From: Micromonospora inositola
GTDB taxonomy: Bacteria; Actinomycetota; Actinomycetes; Mycobacteriales; Micromonosporaceae
Reading direction: 5' to 3'
NCBI RefSeq assembly: GCF_900090285.1
Contig: NZ_LT607754.1
Location: 1,860,001 to 1,924,000, forward strand
DNA length: 64,000 nt
Shown: positions 28,142-35,535 of the stretch, piece by piece
Layout of the letters: each line of letters begins with the position of its first letter
Numbering within the stretch: the stretch's first letter is position 1
The notes under the pieces: model-generated
Told to the model about the DNA's origin: nothing
The model's database searches: none
The model's input: only the letters and a program-made list of their open reading frames with translations
Made by a program: the position numbers and the translations under genes

Positions 28142-28930
28142 TCAGTCGGCGAGCGGGCCGAGGAGCGGGCGCTTCGCGGTGACGGTGTCGCCGGAGGAGC
28201 GGCCGGTCAGCCGGCGCTTGATCCAGGGCGCCAGGTGCTGGCCGGCCCAGCGCAGGTCGGCGGCGCGCGCGGCCAGCCACGGGGTCGGCGCCGGGTGCGG
28301 CGGCACCAGCAGCCAGTCCTCGTCGCAGCCGACGCCGAGCGAGGTCAGTACCTGCGCGGCGACCCGCCGGTGCCCGGCCGCCGACAGGTGCAGCCGGTCG
28401 GTGCTCCAGAGCATCGGGTTGAGGTAGGTGTCGTCGGCGTACAGGTCGACCAGGATGGCACCGTGCCGCTCCGCGACCTCACCCACCACGCGGTTGAGCA
28501 ACGTGACGCGCGGTGCCACGAGACGCTGGCCGGGTAGCCGGGCCATCACGTCGGCGAACCGGAAGAGGATCACGTCCGCACCGCCGGAGCGCAGCTCGCC
28601 CACCACGTCGTCGAAGCGGGCGACGAACGAGTCCGGGTCGAAGGTCCGGCGCAGCACGTCGTTGCCGCCGGCGGCGAAGCTGATCAGGTCGGGCTTCATG
28701 GCCAGCGCGGCCGGCACCTGCTCGGCCACGACGCTCGGGAAGAGCCGACCCCGGATTGCCAGGTTCGCGTACCCGAAGTCCGGGCCGGCCTCGGCGGCGA
28801 GCCGGGTGGCCACCAGGTCCGCCCAACCGCGGTAGGTCCCGTCCGGATACGCGTCGTCCATGCCCTCGGTGAAGCTGTCGCCCACCGCCACGAAACTGCG
28901 CCAGCGCACCTGCTGCCCTCCGGTTCCCAT
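28142..28930 (-). CDS. SGNH/GDSL-type esterase
   Basis: Cytosolic hydrolase of 262 residues. Block I has Ser19 in GDSFTEG, block III is GGND at 88-91, and block V has Asp178 and His181 in STDRLHLS, so the catalytic set is complete. There is no signal peptide from the ATG at 28930. The frame is open further upstream, but that part is low-complexity. The substrate is not predictable; members hydrolyse acyl or acetyl esters. It is followed closely by the amidohydrolase-like gene. Confidence 0.88.
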   Translation of the reverse strand: MGTGGQQVRWRSFVAVGDSFTEGMDDAYPDGTYRGWADLVATRLAAEAGPDFGYANLAIRGRLFPSVVAEQVPAALAMKPDLISFAAGGNDVLRRTFDPDSFVARFDDVVGELRSGGADVILFRFADVMARLPGQRLVAPRVTLLNRVVGEVAERHGAILVDLYADDTYLNPMLWSTDRLHLSAAGHRRVAAQVLTSLGVGCDEDWLLVPPHPAPTPWLAARAADLRWAGQHLAPWIKRRLTGRSSGDTVTAKRPLLGPLAD

Positions 28931-29130
28931 CGGTGCCCGCCATTCTGGCACCGCAGGTGGTGGACGGGCCGCCGGCCGCGTACGGACGTGGCGTGGCCCA
29001 CGCCGCCGACGGGTGTCACGGGGCAGAAAACCGGGCGCTCGGGCGGAAATAATGACGCGCGATCCCAATCGGGGACGGTCCGGAGTGGACGCCGCCCCCG
29101 ATCCGCCGGACACGAGCGAGGACGCACGCC

Positions 29131-30672
29131 ATGACCGAGGGACCGCCCTCCGTTCCCCCACCGGGACACCCCGGACCGTACGCCCCACCGCCCGCCGGAC
29201 CGCACGCCCACCCGGCGCCGGCCGGCCCGTACGGCCCACCTGCGCCGTACGGGCCGCCGCCCTACCCGCCACCGGCGACGTACGCTCCGCCGCCGTCACC
29301 GGGCCGGCGGTCCCGGCGCGGCCTCTGGATCGGGCTCGGCGCGGCGGTGCTCGCCCTGTCCCTGTGCTCGGCGGTCTCGCTCGTCGGCCTGAAGTCGTAC
29401 CTCGACGAGCGGAACGACGCCTCGGCCGCCGCGCTCGACGACGAGGACAACCCGATCAGGCAGGAGAAGATCGAGGCGCTGCTGGCTGAGCACACCAAGG
29501 CGCTCACGGAACGGAACGAGAAGACGTTCGTCGCGCCGTTCGATCCGACGACGAAGGGCCTGGTCGCGGAGCAGAGCAGCCTGTACCGGAACCTGAGCAG
29601 GCTGCCGCTGGCCGACGTCCGCTTCACGTACCGCCACAAGGGCGACTTCCGCCCGGTGGGCGGCGGGCACGAGGTCGACGTGACGGTGGCGTTCGTGCAC
29701 CGGTTCGACGGCTTCGACGTCGGCCCGGTCGAGGAGTGGTACCGGTGGACGATCGTCCAGGCCGACAAGGACGCCCCGCTGAAGGTCACCCGGGCCGGCG
29801 GCCTCCCGGAGGAGCGCAAGCGGGACGCGATCACCCACTACCCGGCCCCCTGGGACAAGTGGCGAAACCTCCACGTCGAGCGGACCCCGCACACCGTGCT
29901 GCTCGTCGATGCGTCGCTGCGGGCGGAGGCACAGCGGTACGCCCCGATCGCCGAGCAGGCCGCGGTGGACGACCTGGCCGCCTGGCAGGCCGGCGGGGTG
30001 AGCGCCAAGGCACCGTCGGGCTTCGTCATATCCCTGGTCAAGGGTCGTGCCGAGCTGGGTTCCCTCTACCGGACCACGAAGGAGACGCCCACCGAGTCCG
30101 GGGTCGCGATCCCGGTGCCGCCGGAGGGTGTGCTCAACAGCGACGAGAAGGGCCCCGTGGTCGGGGCCACCCGGGTGGTGATCGACGTCCGCGACGCGTA
30201 CCACTTCACCAGCGGCACCCGGGAGCGGCAGCTCAACCTCTTCCGGCACGAGATCGGCCACGCCCTGGTCGGCAACCTCAGCGCCCGCGCCCCGGGCTCG
30301 TACCTGCTCGGCGAGCGGGAGACGTGGCTGGTCGAGGGGTTCGCGGAGTACCTGGGTCACGGCCGGAAGCCGTGGCTGACCAGCGAGCGTACGGCCAACG
30401 CGCGGGCGGTGATCCGGGAGATCGGCTACCCGACTGCGCTGCCGGGCAGCCAATCCTTCGACATGGAGGGCCGGGGCGACTACTACTACTGGCTGGGTCA
30501 CTCCGCGATCGGCTTCATCGTCGAGCGGTACGGGGAGCAGAAGATGTTCCAGTTCGTGGCCGAGAACTACCGCAGCAGGAAGATCGGAGAGGTGACGCAG
30601 GACGTCCTCGGGGTGTCGTACGAGGAGTTCGAGAAGGCGTGGCTCGCCTACCTCAGGGCCGAGGTGCGCTGA
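29131..30672 (+). CDS. Membrane-anchored gluzincin-like metallopeptidase
   Basis: Single-pass protein of 513 residues. The first 60 residues are extremely Pro/Gly/Tyr-rich, a membrane helix lies at about 66-88, and the rest is extracellular. The zinc motif HEIGH is at 373-377, and the downstream Glu402 in WLVEGFAEYLGH completes a gluzincin-type site, as in peptidase-MA-like proteins. A middle domain of NTF2-like appearance (VRFTYRHKGDFRPVGGGHEV) precedes it. The active site looks intact; the substrate is unknown. It diverges from the SGNH gene and converges on the propeller lipoprotein gene. Confidence 0.8.
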   Translation: MTEGPPSVPPPGHPGPYAPPPAGPHAHPAPAGPYGPPAPYGPPPYPPPATYAPPPSPGRRSRRGLWIGLGAAVLALSLCSAVSLVGLKSYLDERNDASAAALDDEDNPIRQEKIEALLAEHTKALTERNEKTFVAPFDPTTKGLVAEQSSLYRNLSRLPLADVRFTYRHKGDFRPVGGGHEVDVTVAFVHRFDGFDVGPVEEWYRWTIVQADKDAPLKVTRAGGLPEERKRDAITHYPAPWDKWRNLHVERTPHTVLLVDASLRAEAQRYAPIAEQAAVDDLAAWQAGGVSAKAPSGFVISLVKGRAELGSLYRTTKETPTESGVAIPVPPEGVLNSDEKGPVVGATRVVIDVRDAYHFTSGTRERQLNLFRHEIGHALVGNLSARAPGSYLLGERETWLVEGFAEYLGHGRKPWLTSERTANARAVIREIGYPTALPGSQSFDMEGRGDYYYWLGHSAIGFIVERYGEQKMFQFVAENYRSRKIGEVTQDVLGVSYEEFEKAWLAYLRAEVR

Positions 30673-30681
30673 GCGCGGGCC

Positions 30682-30713
30682 GGCGGTGGGGCCCCTCCGG
30701 TGGCTCCACCGCC
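30682..30713. terminator. Shared terminator between convergent genes
   Basis: GGCGGTGG (30682-30689) pairs with CCACCGCC (30706-30713) in the 67-bp gap between two facing genes. Likely works in both directions. Confidence 0.5.
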
Positions 30714-30739
30714 GCACGCCCTTCTGTCGGAGGTCGGGC

Positions 30740-31744
30740 TCAGGCCGCGTACGCGAGCAGCGTCAGGCCGCGCACGTCGGTCGGCTCCTCGACCGTGCCG
30801 AGCGGCTTGAAGGTGCTGTCCAGGACGGTGATGCCGGTCGCCCGGCGGACGATCACCTTGCCGTCGGCGGTGAACAGGATGCTCCGGACCTCGCCGGCGC
30901 CGGGCAGGTCGACCACCTTGCTGGTGGTGGTGTCGACGACCGCGAAGCTGCCGTCCTGGCGGGATGGGTCGGTGCCCTTCCAGCCGACCGCCACGTACCG
31001 GCCGTCCATCGAGACGCCGCGCGCCTGCCAGCCGTCGTGCTTCCCCGCCTCGGCCTTCGGCGGGGTGTAGCTGTACTTGCGTCCCCCCTTGCCGCCCGTC
31101 ACGAACGGCTTGCCGTAGTCGTCGACGGCGGCCAGCCACTTCCCGTCGGCGGACCAGTACCGGTCGGTCTCCTCGCCCGGGTCACCGTGGTGCGGCCCGC
31201 CGGCCACCAGGTCCATCAGCACCGAGCGGTTGCGCTGCTGCACCATCAGCCAGTCGTCGCCCTGCCAGACCAGCGCTCGGCTGCCGAGGCAACTGACCCC
31301 CTTCTCCAGGGTCCGTCGCTGCGAGCCGTCGATCGCCGCGGTCATCAGGGTGCCGGTGTCGTCGCCGTTCTGCACCCAGGCGATCCGCTTGCCGTCCGGG
31401 GAGACGGTGATGGTGTTCTCGGTGCAGGAGCCGGAGCCGAACGGGATCCGGGCGGTCACCTTGTCCGTGTCGCCCTGGACGGCGTGGATGCTGGCCTCCT
31501 TGCCGCTCGTCCCCAGGTAGTAGCGGGTGCCGGCGAGCGTCGCGGCGTCGGAGCTGACCGGAGCCGCGCTGGTGACGGCGGCCGGCGCGGCGGAGGAGGC
31601 GGCGGTGGGAGGGGTCGCGGTCTTGTCCCCGCCACAGGCGCTCAGGCCCACCACCGCGAGCGCGGCGGCCGACAGGGCCACGGCACGCCGGAGGGTACGG
31701 AGACGAGCGGTGCGGGTGGCGGCATCAGCGGCGAAAACGTTCAT
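30740..31744 (-). CDS. Propeller-type lipoprotein under ECF control
   Basis: Lipoprotein of 334 residues. The lipobox LSAC places the modified cysteine at Cys37. A short Ala/Ser/Thr/Pro spacer leads to a WD40/TolB-like domain with repeated blades such as ENTITVSPDGKRIAWV, YWSADGKWLAAVDDYG and GVSMDGRYVAVGW. It is a close paralogue of the next gene upstream (31914-33044); for example PSRQDGSFAVVD is identical in both. It has its own promoter matching that of the ECF sigma gene, so all three belong to one regulon. Ligand unknown. Confidence 0.8.
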   Translation of the reverse strand: MNVFAADAATRTARLRTLRRAVALSAAALAVVGLSACGGDKTATPPTAASSAAPAAVTSAAPVSSDAATLAGTRYYLGTSGKEASIHAVQGDTDKVTARIPFGSGSCTENTITVSPDGKRIAWVQNGDDTGTLMTAAIDGSQRRTLEKGVSCLGSRALVWQGDDWLMVQQRNRSVLMDLVAGGPHHGDPGEETDRYWSADGKWLAAVDDYGKPFVTGGKGGRKYSYTPPKAEAGKHDGWQARGVSMDGRYVAVGWKGTDPSRQDGSFAVVDTTTSKVVDLPGAGEVRSILFTADGKVIVRRATGITVLDSTFKPLGTVEEPTDVRGLTLLAYAA

Positions 31745-31785
31745 GGTTCCTGTCCTTGGGGGTGGCGGTGCGTGTTCGACGTACC

Positions 31786-31818
31786 CCAAGACGTCAAGTT
31801 CTCGATGGGGGGTTGCCG
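31786..31818 (-). promoter_or_regulatory. ECF-type promoter of the propeller lipoprotein
   Basis: On the minus strand CGGCAACC (31811-31818) is followed after exactly 17 nt by CGTCTTGG (31786-31793). The same two boxes with the same spacing precede the sigma gene at 33618-33649. The upstream flank also shares TTCTC-AT-GAGG. Transcription would begin about 35 nt before the ATG. Confidence 0.7.
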
Positions 31819-31858
31819 CCTCATCGAGAAAATTTCCGACGATGTTCGGCGACACGAC

Positions 31859-31892
31859 ACAGGCCCCCGGCACCGAGGTGCCGAGGGCCTGT
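31859..31892 (-). terminator. Terminator of the sigma/propeller operon
   Basis: ACAGGCCCCCGGCAC (31859-31873) and GTGCCGAGGGCCTGT (31878-31892) form a 15-bp stem with one mismatch and a 4-nt loop. It begins 22 nt after the stop at 31914 and separates the two propeller genes. Confidence 0.8.
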
Positions 31893-31913
31893 GGGAGGCA
31901 CCGGAAGGGCAGG

Positions 31914-33044
31914 TCAGGGCACGTACGCCAGCAGCCGCTGGCCGCGTACGGACGCCGGTTCAGCGACACTGCCGAGCTGCCGGAAGTCCCCGTCGAGCAC
32001 GGTGAGCGTGTTCTCCCGCTGGACGATCACCTTGCCGTCGAGGGTGAACAGGATGCCGCGTACCTTGCCGGCGCCGGGCAGGTCGACCACCTTGCTGGCG
32101 GTGACGTCGACGACCGCGAAACTGCCGTCCTGGCGGGACGGGTCGGTGCCCACCCAGCCGACCGCGACGTACCGGCCGTCGATCGAGACGCTGCGAGGCT
32201 GCCAGCCGTCGTGCAGCGCGGCCTCGTCCTTCGGCGGCGTGTAGGTGTACTGGCGCACCACGCCCTTGCCGGTCACCCAGTGCTTGCCGAACTCCGCGTC
32301 GAACGCCGCCAACCACTTCCCGTCGGCGGACCAGCACCGGTCGGTCTCCTGACCCGGGTCGCCGTTGTGCGGCTTCCCGGCGACCATGTCCATGAGCACC
32401 GAGCGGTTGCCGGTCTGCGCCATCAGCAGGTCACCGCCCTGCCATACCAGTGGCCGGGGCCCGAGGCAGGTGATGCCGGTGGCGACGGTCCGCTGCCGGG
32501 ATCCGTCGATGCGGGAGGTGACGAGCGTGCCGTTCATCCCGTCGGCGGCGCCGTCCTTCACCCAGGCCAGCCGCTTGCCGTCCGGCGAGATCGTCATCGT
32601 GTTGGCAGCGCAGCCGCTCTTGTCGAGCGGGAGCACGTTCGTCTCGTGCCGCCCGCTGCGTACCACGTGGATGCGGGCCTCGCTGTCGGTGAACTCCAGG
32701 TAGTAGCGGGTGCCGCCGAGCACGGCCGGCTTGGCCGGCGGGCTGCTGTGGCTCGTGCTCGCCGAGGCGGTCGCGGACGGCTGCGGGGTCGGGGTGACCT
32801 CGACCGGCGGCGCGCTGCTGGTGACCGACGTGGCGGGGGCGGGCAGGTTCGCCTGCCCGTTCGGCCGGATCGCCAGGGCGGTGCCGGTGGCGGCGGCGAT
32901 CATCACCAGGGCGGCGACCGAGGTGGTGACGGTCCGCTGGATGCCGATCCGGCGGGACGTCCGCAGGGCGCGGTCCCGCAGGTCGACCGGGGTGACCTCC
33001 TCGGCCAGGTCGGCCAGGTCGAACCGGAGACGGTCCTCGTTCAT
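31914..33044 (-). CDS. Membrane propeller protein, probable anti-sigma partner
   Basis: Single-pass protein of 376 residues with a cytoplasmic N-terminus of about 36 residues (FDLADLAEEVTPVDLRDRAL), a membrane helix at about 38-60, a Ser/Thr/Pro stalk and an extracellular propeller-like domain. Blade signatures are NTMTISPDGKRLAWV, CWSADGKWLAAF and SVSIDGRYVAVGW. The start overlaps the sigma gene stop by 4 nt (ATGA), so the two are translated together. This layout fits a sensor that holds the sigma factor through its short inner segment. However, no classical ZAS or RskA motif is visible, so the anti-sigma role is inferred. Confidence 0.75.
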   Translation of the reverse strand: MNEDRLRFDLADLAEEVTPVDLRDRALRTSRRIGIQRTVTTSVAALVMIAAATGTALAIRPNGQANLPAPATSVTSSAPPVEVTPTPQPSATASASTSHSSPPAKPAVLGGTRYYLEFTDSEARIHVVRSGRHETNVLPLDKSGCAANTMTISPDGKRLAWVKDGAADGMNGTLVTSRIDGSRQRTVATGITCLGPRPLVWQGGDLLMAQTGNRSVLMDMVAGKPHNGDPGQETDRCWSADGKWLAAFDAEFGKHWVTGKGVVRQYTYTPPKDEAALHDGWQPRSVSIDGRYVAVGWVGTDPSRQDGSFAVVDVTASKVVDLPGAGKVRGILFTLDGKVIVQRENTLTVLDGDFRQLGSVAEPASVRGQRLLAYVP

Positions 33045-33571
33045 CGGGCGCTCCCTTCCAGGACGTACAGCTCGGCGAGTTCCGGGGCGACGGTGCGCAG
33101 CTTGGCCAGGGCCTTCGAGGTCTGGCTCTTGACGGTGCCGACGGTCACGCCGAGCAGGTCGGCGGCCTCGGCCTCGGTGCGGTCCTCGAAGAACCGCAGG
33201 ACCAGCACGGCGCGCTGTTTGGCGGAGAGCTTCGCCAGCGCGGCCCGCAGGGTCAGCCGAAGCGTCGTCTGGTGGGCGTGGTCAGGGGCCGAGTCGCCTC
33301 CGCGCGGCTCGGGCAGGTCGCCTGGCATTGACTCGGGAACCCGGCGCCGTCGCCACCAGGAGACCTGGAGGTGGTACATGACCTTGCGGGTGTACGCCTC
33401 GGCGTTGCCGCTGTCGTGCAGCCGGCTCCAGGACCGGTGGGTCCGGGCCAGCGCCGACTGGACGAGATCCTCGGCCAGGTGCTGGTCGCCGGTGAGCAGG
33501 TAGGCCGAGCGCAGGAGCGCGGGGGTCCGGTAACGGACGAACGAGTCGAACTCACTCAGCAGAGGGTCCAC
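33041..33571 (-). CDS. ECF sigma factor, SigE family
   Basis: RNA polymerase sigma factor of 176 residues. Region 2 covers about 8-75 (FVRYRTPALLRSAYLLTGD, AEDLVQSALARTH). Region 4 covers about 110-165 (LSAKQRAVLVLRFFEDRTEA, then GVTVGTVKSQTSKAL). The GTG start follows AAGGA with 9-nt spacing. It belongs to the short SigE-type ECF group common in actinomycetes. The promoter upstream matches the one before the lipoprotein gene, which indicates autoregulation. The next gene overlaps its stop codon. Confidence 0.92.
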   Translation of the reverse strand: MDPLLSEFDSFVRYRTPALLRSAYLLTGDQHLAEDLVQSALARTHRSWSRLHDSGNAEAYTRKVMYHLQVSWWRRRRVPESMPGDLPEPRGGDSAPDHAHQTTLRLTLRAALAKLSAKQRAVLVLRFFEDRTEAEAADLLGVTVGTVKSQTSKALAKLRTVAPELAELYVLEGSAR

Positions 33572-33617
33572 ACGAGCCGATCCTTGGGGTGAGGTGGTAC
33601 ATCATCCTGACGCCCTT

Positions 33618-33649
33618 CCAGACGTCACCCTCAGCCGCGGTGGTTGCCG
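33618..33649 (-). promoter_or_regulatory. ECF-type promoter of the sigma gene
   Basis: Minus strand: CGGCAACC (33642-33649), 17 nt, then CGTCTGG (33618-33624). Box sequences and spacing equal those of the promoter at 31786-31818. This implies the sigma factor transcribes its own gene. Confidence 0.7.
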
Positions 33650-33674
33650 TGCCTCGATGAGAAGTTTCGGCGAA

Positions 33675-33917
33675 TCATTCGTCGCAGGTGGGAGGCTCGA
33701 CCAACCCTTTCCGGTACGGACCCCAGGCGACGAACCGCTCGAACAGCTCGCGCGGGGTGGGGCCGTCGTGCGGGTTCAGCCGGAACAGGTCGTGGGTCGC
33801 CTCGTGATCGAGCCCGGACAGATAAATGGCCAGGTCGACGGGGCTGGCGTCGTACTCGACCTTGAGGAGCAGCCGGGCCTCGGCGCACGGCCACGGCAGC
33901 CCGCAGGCCCGGCACAT
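33675..33917 (-). CDS. Small Cys-rich protein, 80 aa
   Basis: Hypothetical protein of 80 residues. The N-terminus MCRACGLPWPCAEAR holds three cysteines in a C-x2-C-x5-C pattern that could bind a metal, and a fourth Cys is near the end (PPTCDE). The middle reads LAIYLSGLDHEATHDLFRLN. Its ATG immediately follows the stop of the micro-ORF at 33918, and that one overlaps the next ORF upstream, so all three are probably translated as a unit. No known family recognised. Confidence 0.65.
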   Translation of the reverse strand: MCRACGLPWPCAEARLLLKVEYDASPVDLAIYLSGLDHEATHDLFRLNPHDGPTPRELFERFVAWGPYRKGLVEPPTCDE

Positions 33918-34022
33918 TCAAAGCGGCCGCAACGGCAGGTGCGGCGGGTGACCCGGCGGGTACGGCCTCGGCCGGTCCGGGTACGGCCCGAGGCGGGACA
34001 CCGGAAGCTGACCGGGGGGCAT
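33918..34022 (-). CDS. Coupled micro-ORF, 34 aa
   Basis: A 34-residue frame (MPPGQLPVSRLGPYPDRPRP...), very rich in Pro, starting inside the stop of the previous frame (TGATG) and ending directly before the ATG of the Cys-rich gene (TGA|ATG). The Pro-rich stretch could slow ribosomes and act as a leader. Too short to prove by composition alone. Confidence 0.4.
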   Translation of the reverse strand: MPPGQLPVSRLGPYPDRPRPYPPGHPPHLPLRPL

Positions 34023-34120
34023 CACCAGCGCCCTCCGTTGGCCCGCCACTCCTGCGCCCGGGTCAACCGGCCGGGGCACCCCGGCCGCATCGTCGGGACG
34101 ACCCGGGTCGGCTCGCGCAT
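34022..34120 (-). CDS. Micro-ORF, 32 aa, possibly 5'-truncated
   Basis: The frame reads MREPTRVVPTMRPGCPGRLT... and ends in EWRANGGRW. Without a start codon it stays open upstream for 18 more codons (...GQKDGQIVLREW). The 32-residue form may therefore be the surviving part of a longer small protein whose start was lost when the neighbouring regulator was deleted. Its stop overlaps the next micro-ORF. Confidence 0.35.
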   Translation of the reverse strand: MREPTRVVPTMRPGCPGRLTRAQEWRANGGRW

Positions 34121-34123
34121 CCA

Positions 34124-34240
34124 CTCCCGGAGGACGATCTGGCCGTCCTTCTGTCCCGGTGGGAGAGTGTGCGTAGCGAGGCACTACCTCGCGGACAGTC
34201 GGTCGACCTGATGAAGGAAGTGATGACGTCATGGAGCTGA
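34124..34240 (+). pseudogene. Tail of a deleted XRE/DUF5753 regulator
   Basis: Reading toward the DUF397 gene, the frame encodes PEDDLAVLLSRWESVRSEAL and then GQSVDLMKEVMTSWS before TGA at 34238-34240. This is the C-terminal helix typical of DUF5753 regulators. It overlaps the DUF397 start by 10 nt, as an intact pair would. No helix-turn-helix or start codon remains upstream, so only about 38 residues survive. Confidence 0.6.
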
Positions 34241-34413
34241 TCGGCGCAATCTGGTACAAGTCCACCCGCAGCGCTCAGAGCGAGTGCCTGGAGGTCGCGC
34301 ACAACCTGCCTGGCGTCGTGGGCGTTCGCGACAGCAAGGACCCGACCGGCCCGGTGCTCACCTTCGAGCCGAACACTTGGCGAGTCTTCATCGACTACGC
34401 CAAGCGACGCTGA
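34231..34413 (+). CDS. Orphan DUF397 domain protein
   Basis: Protein of 60 residues with the DUF397 pattern: WYKSTRSAQSECLEVAHN, VVGVRDSKDPTGPVL, then W-VFIDYAK. GAAGGAAG lies upstream of the ATG. The expected second Cys of the N-terminal motif is replaced (SECLEVA keeps only one). Its regulator partner is gone except for the tail described at 34124. It might respond to the paralogous pair at 3428-4500. Confidence 0.85.
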   Translation: MELIGAIWYKSTRSAQSECLEVAHNLPGVVGVRDSKDPTGPVLTFEPNTWRVFIDYAKRR

Positions 34414-34517
34414 CTCCTGAGCCGGGCAGCACTGCTGGTGCGCTGCGGCAAGGTCCGCTGCAGCCGTGTTGGAGTACGCGGACGGTACGGCGCAAACCAG
34501 CCCAGTACCCTCGGGCC

Positions 34518-35459
34518 GTGGCCGAGAACGTGAAAGTCGCAGTCGTTGGCGTAGGCAACAACACGTCAGCGCTGGTGCAGGGGATTACCTTCTATCGCAA
34601 CACGGGCAGCCTGGTGGGCATCCGCCGGCCGGAGATAGTGGGGCTGGGCGTCGGCGACATCGACTTCGTCGCAGCCTTCGCCCTCTCTGACGGCAAGGTG
34701 GGCAGGGACCTGCACGAGGCGATTTTCGTGCCTCCCAACAACTTTCCCCGTCTCGACGTGGAGCTGCCGCCTTCCGGCGTGACAGTGCAGCGTGGTCTCG
34801 TGGACTCGACAGAGATCGAGCGGGTGGCGCACGCGCTGACAGGCGCCGAGGTGCTGCTCTACTCGGCGCCGAGCGGCAGGCCGGGAACAGCTCAGGCCTA
34901 CGCCGAGGCGGCCCTGATGGCGGGGGCGGCATTCATCAACACCACGTCGGACGCGGTTGCCCGGGAACCGTTATGGCTCAAGCGTTTTGAGGAAGCTGGT
35001 CTACCTCTCCTCGGCGACGACCTGGCCAGCCAGTTCGGCACCTCCGTGGTGCATCACGCACTGCTGCGGTTACTCGAGGAGCGCGGCCTTACCCTGGCCA
35101 GTTCCTATCAGGTCAATCTGGGGGGTACCGAAGACTTCCGCAACCTGGTCGAGAACTCCAACACCAAAAAGCAGTCCAAATTGAACGTTCTGGGCTCGGA
35201 CAAGGTTCAGATGGCTCCCCTCGGGTACCTCCCGCATCTGCAATCACAGAAGATCGCCCACGTCAACATCGAGGCGCAGGGCTGGGGTGAAACCGCGGTG
35301 AGCCTGGATGTGCGGCTGAAGGTGCATGACCCGAGTGGCGCGGCCGGCGTCAACATCGACCTGATTCGCATAGCGGCCACCGCTTTGCGAGCTGGGCGTG
35401 GCGGCTATCCAGCCGAGGCAGCGTCGTTCCTGAAGTCTCCGCCGGGGACGGCGATCTGA
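34518..35459 (+). CDS. Divergent inositol-3-phosphate synthase family protein
   Basis: NAD-dependent enzyme family of 313 residues, shorter than the usual actinobacterial Ino1 (about 360). The nucleotide-binding motif is [13 protein letters not shown] near the N-terminus. Family segments [20 protein letters not shown], the [11 protein letters not shown] motif and a late [10 protein letters not shown] are present. The protein may convert glucose-6-phosphate or a related sugar phosphate to a cyclitol. The gene contains two TTA codons (34971 and 35070), rare in these genomes and dependent on the bldA tRNA. It also has less biased codon use than its neighbours. Both suggest a transferred or developmentally timed gene. 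The GTG start is nearly leaderless. Confidence 0.8.
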   Translation: MAENVKVAVVGVGNNTSALVQGITFYRNTGSLVGIRRPEIVGLGVGDIDFVAAFALSDGKVGRDLHEAIFVPPNNFPRLDVELPPSGVTVQRGLVDSTEIERVAHALTGAEVLLYSAPSGRPGTAQAYAEAALMAGAAFINTTSDAVAREPLWLKRFEEAGLPLLGDDLASQFGTSVVHHALLRLLEERGLTLASSYQVNLGGTEDFRNLVENSNTKKQSKLNVLGSDKVQMAPLGYLPHLQSQKIAHVNIEAQGWGETAVSLDVRLKVHDPSGAAGVNIDLIRIAATALRAGRGGYPAEAASFLKSPPGTAI

Positions 35460-35535
35460 CGAGTCGTGGTCGACGCCGGACGGCCGCGACCCGAATAGAA
35501 TCGCCGCCCTCCCCGCATCGTCGTACGCTGCGGCA

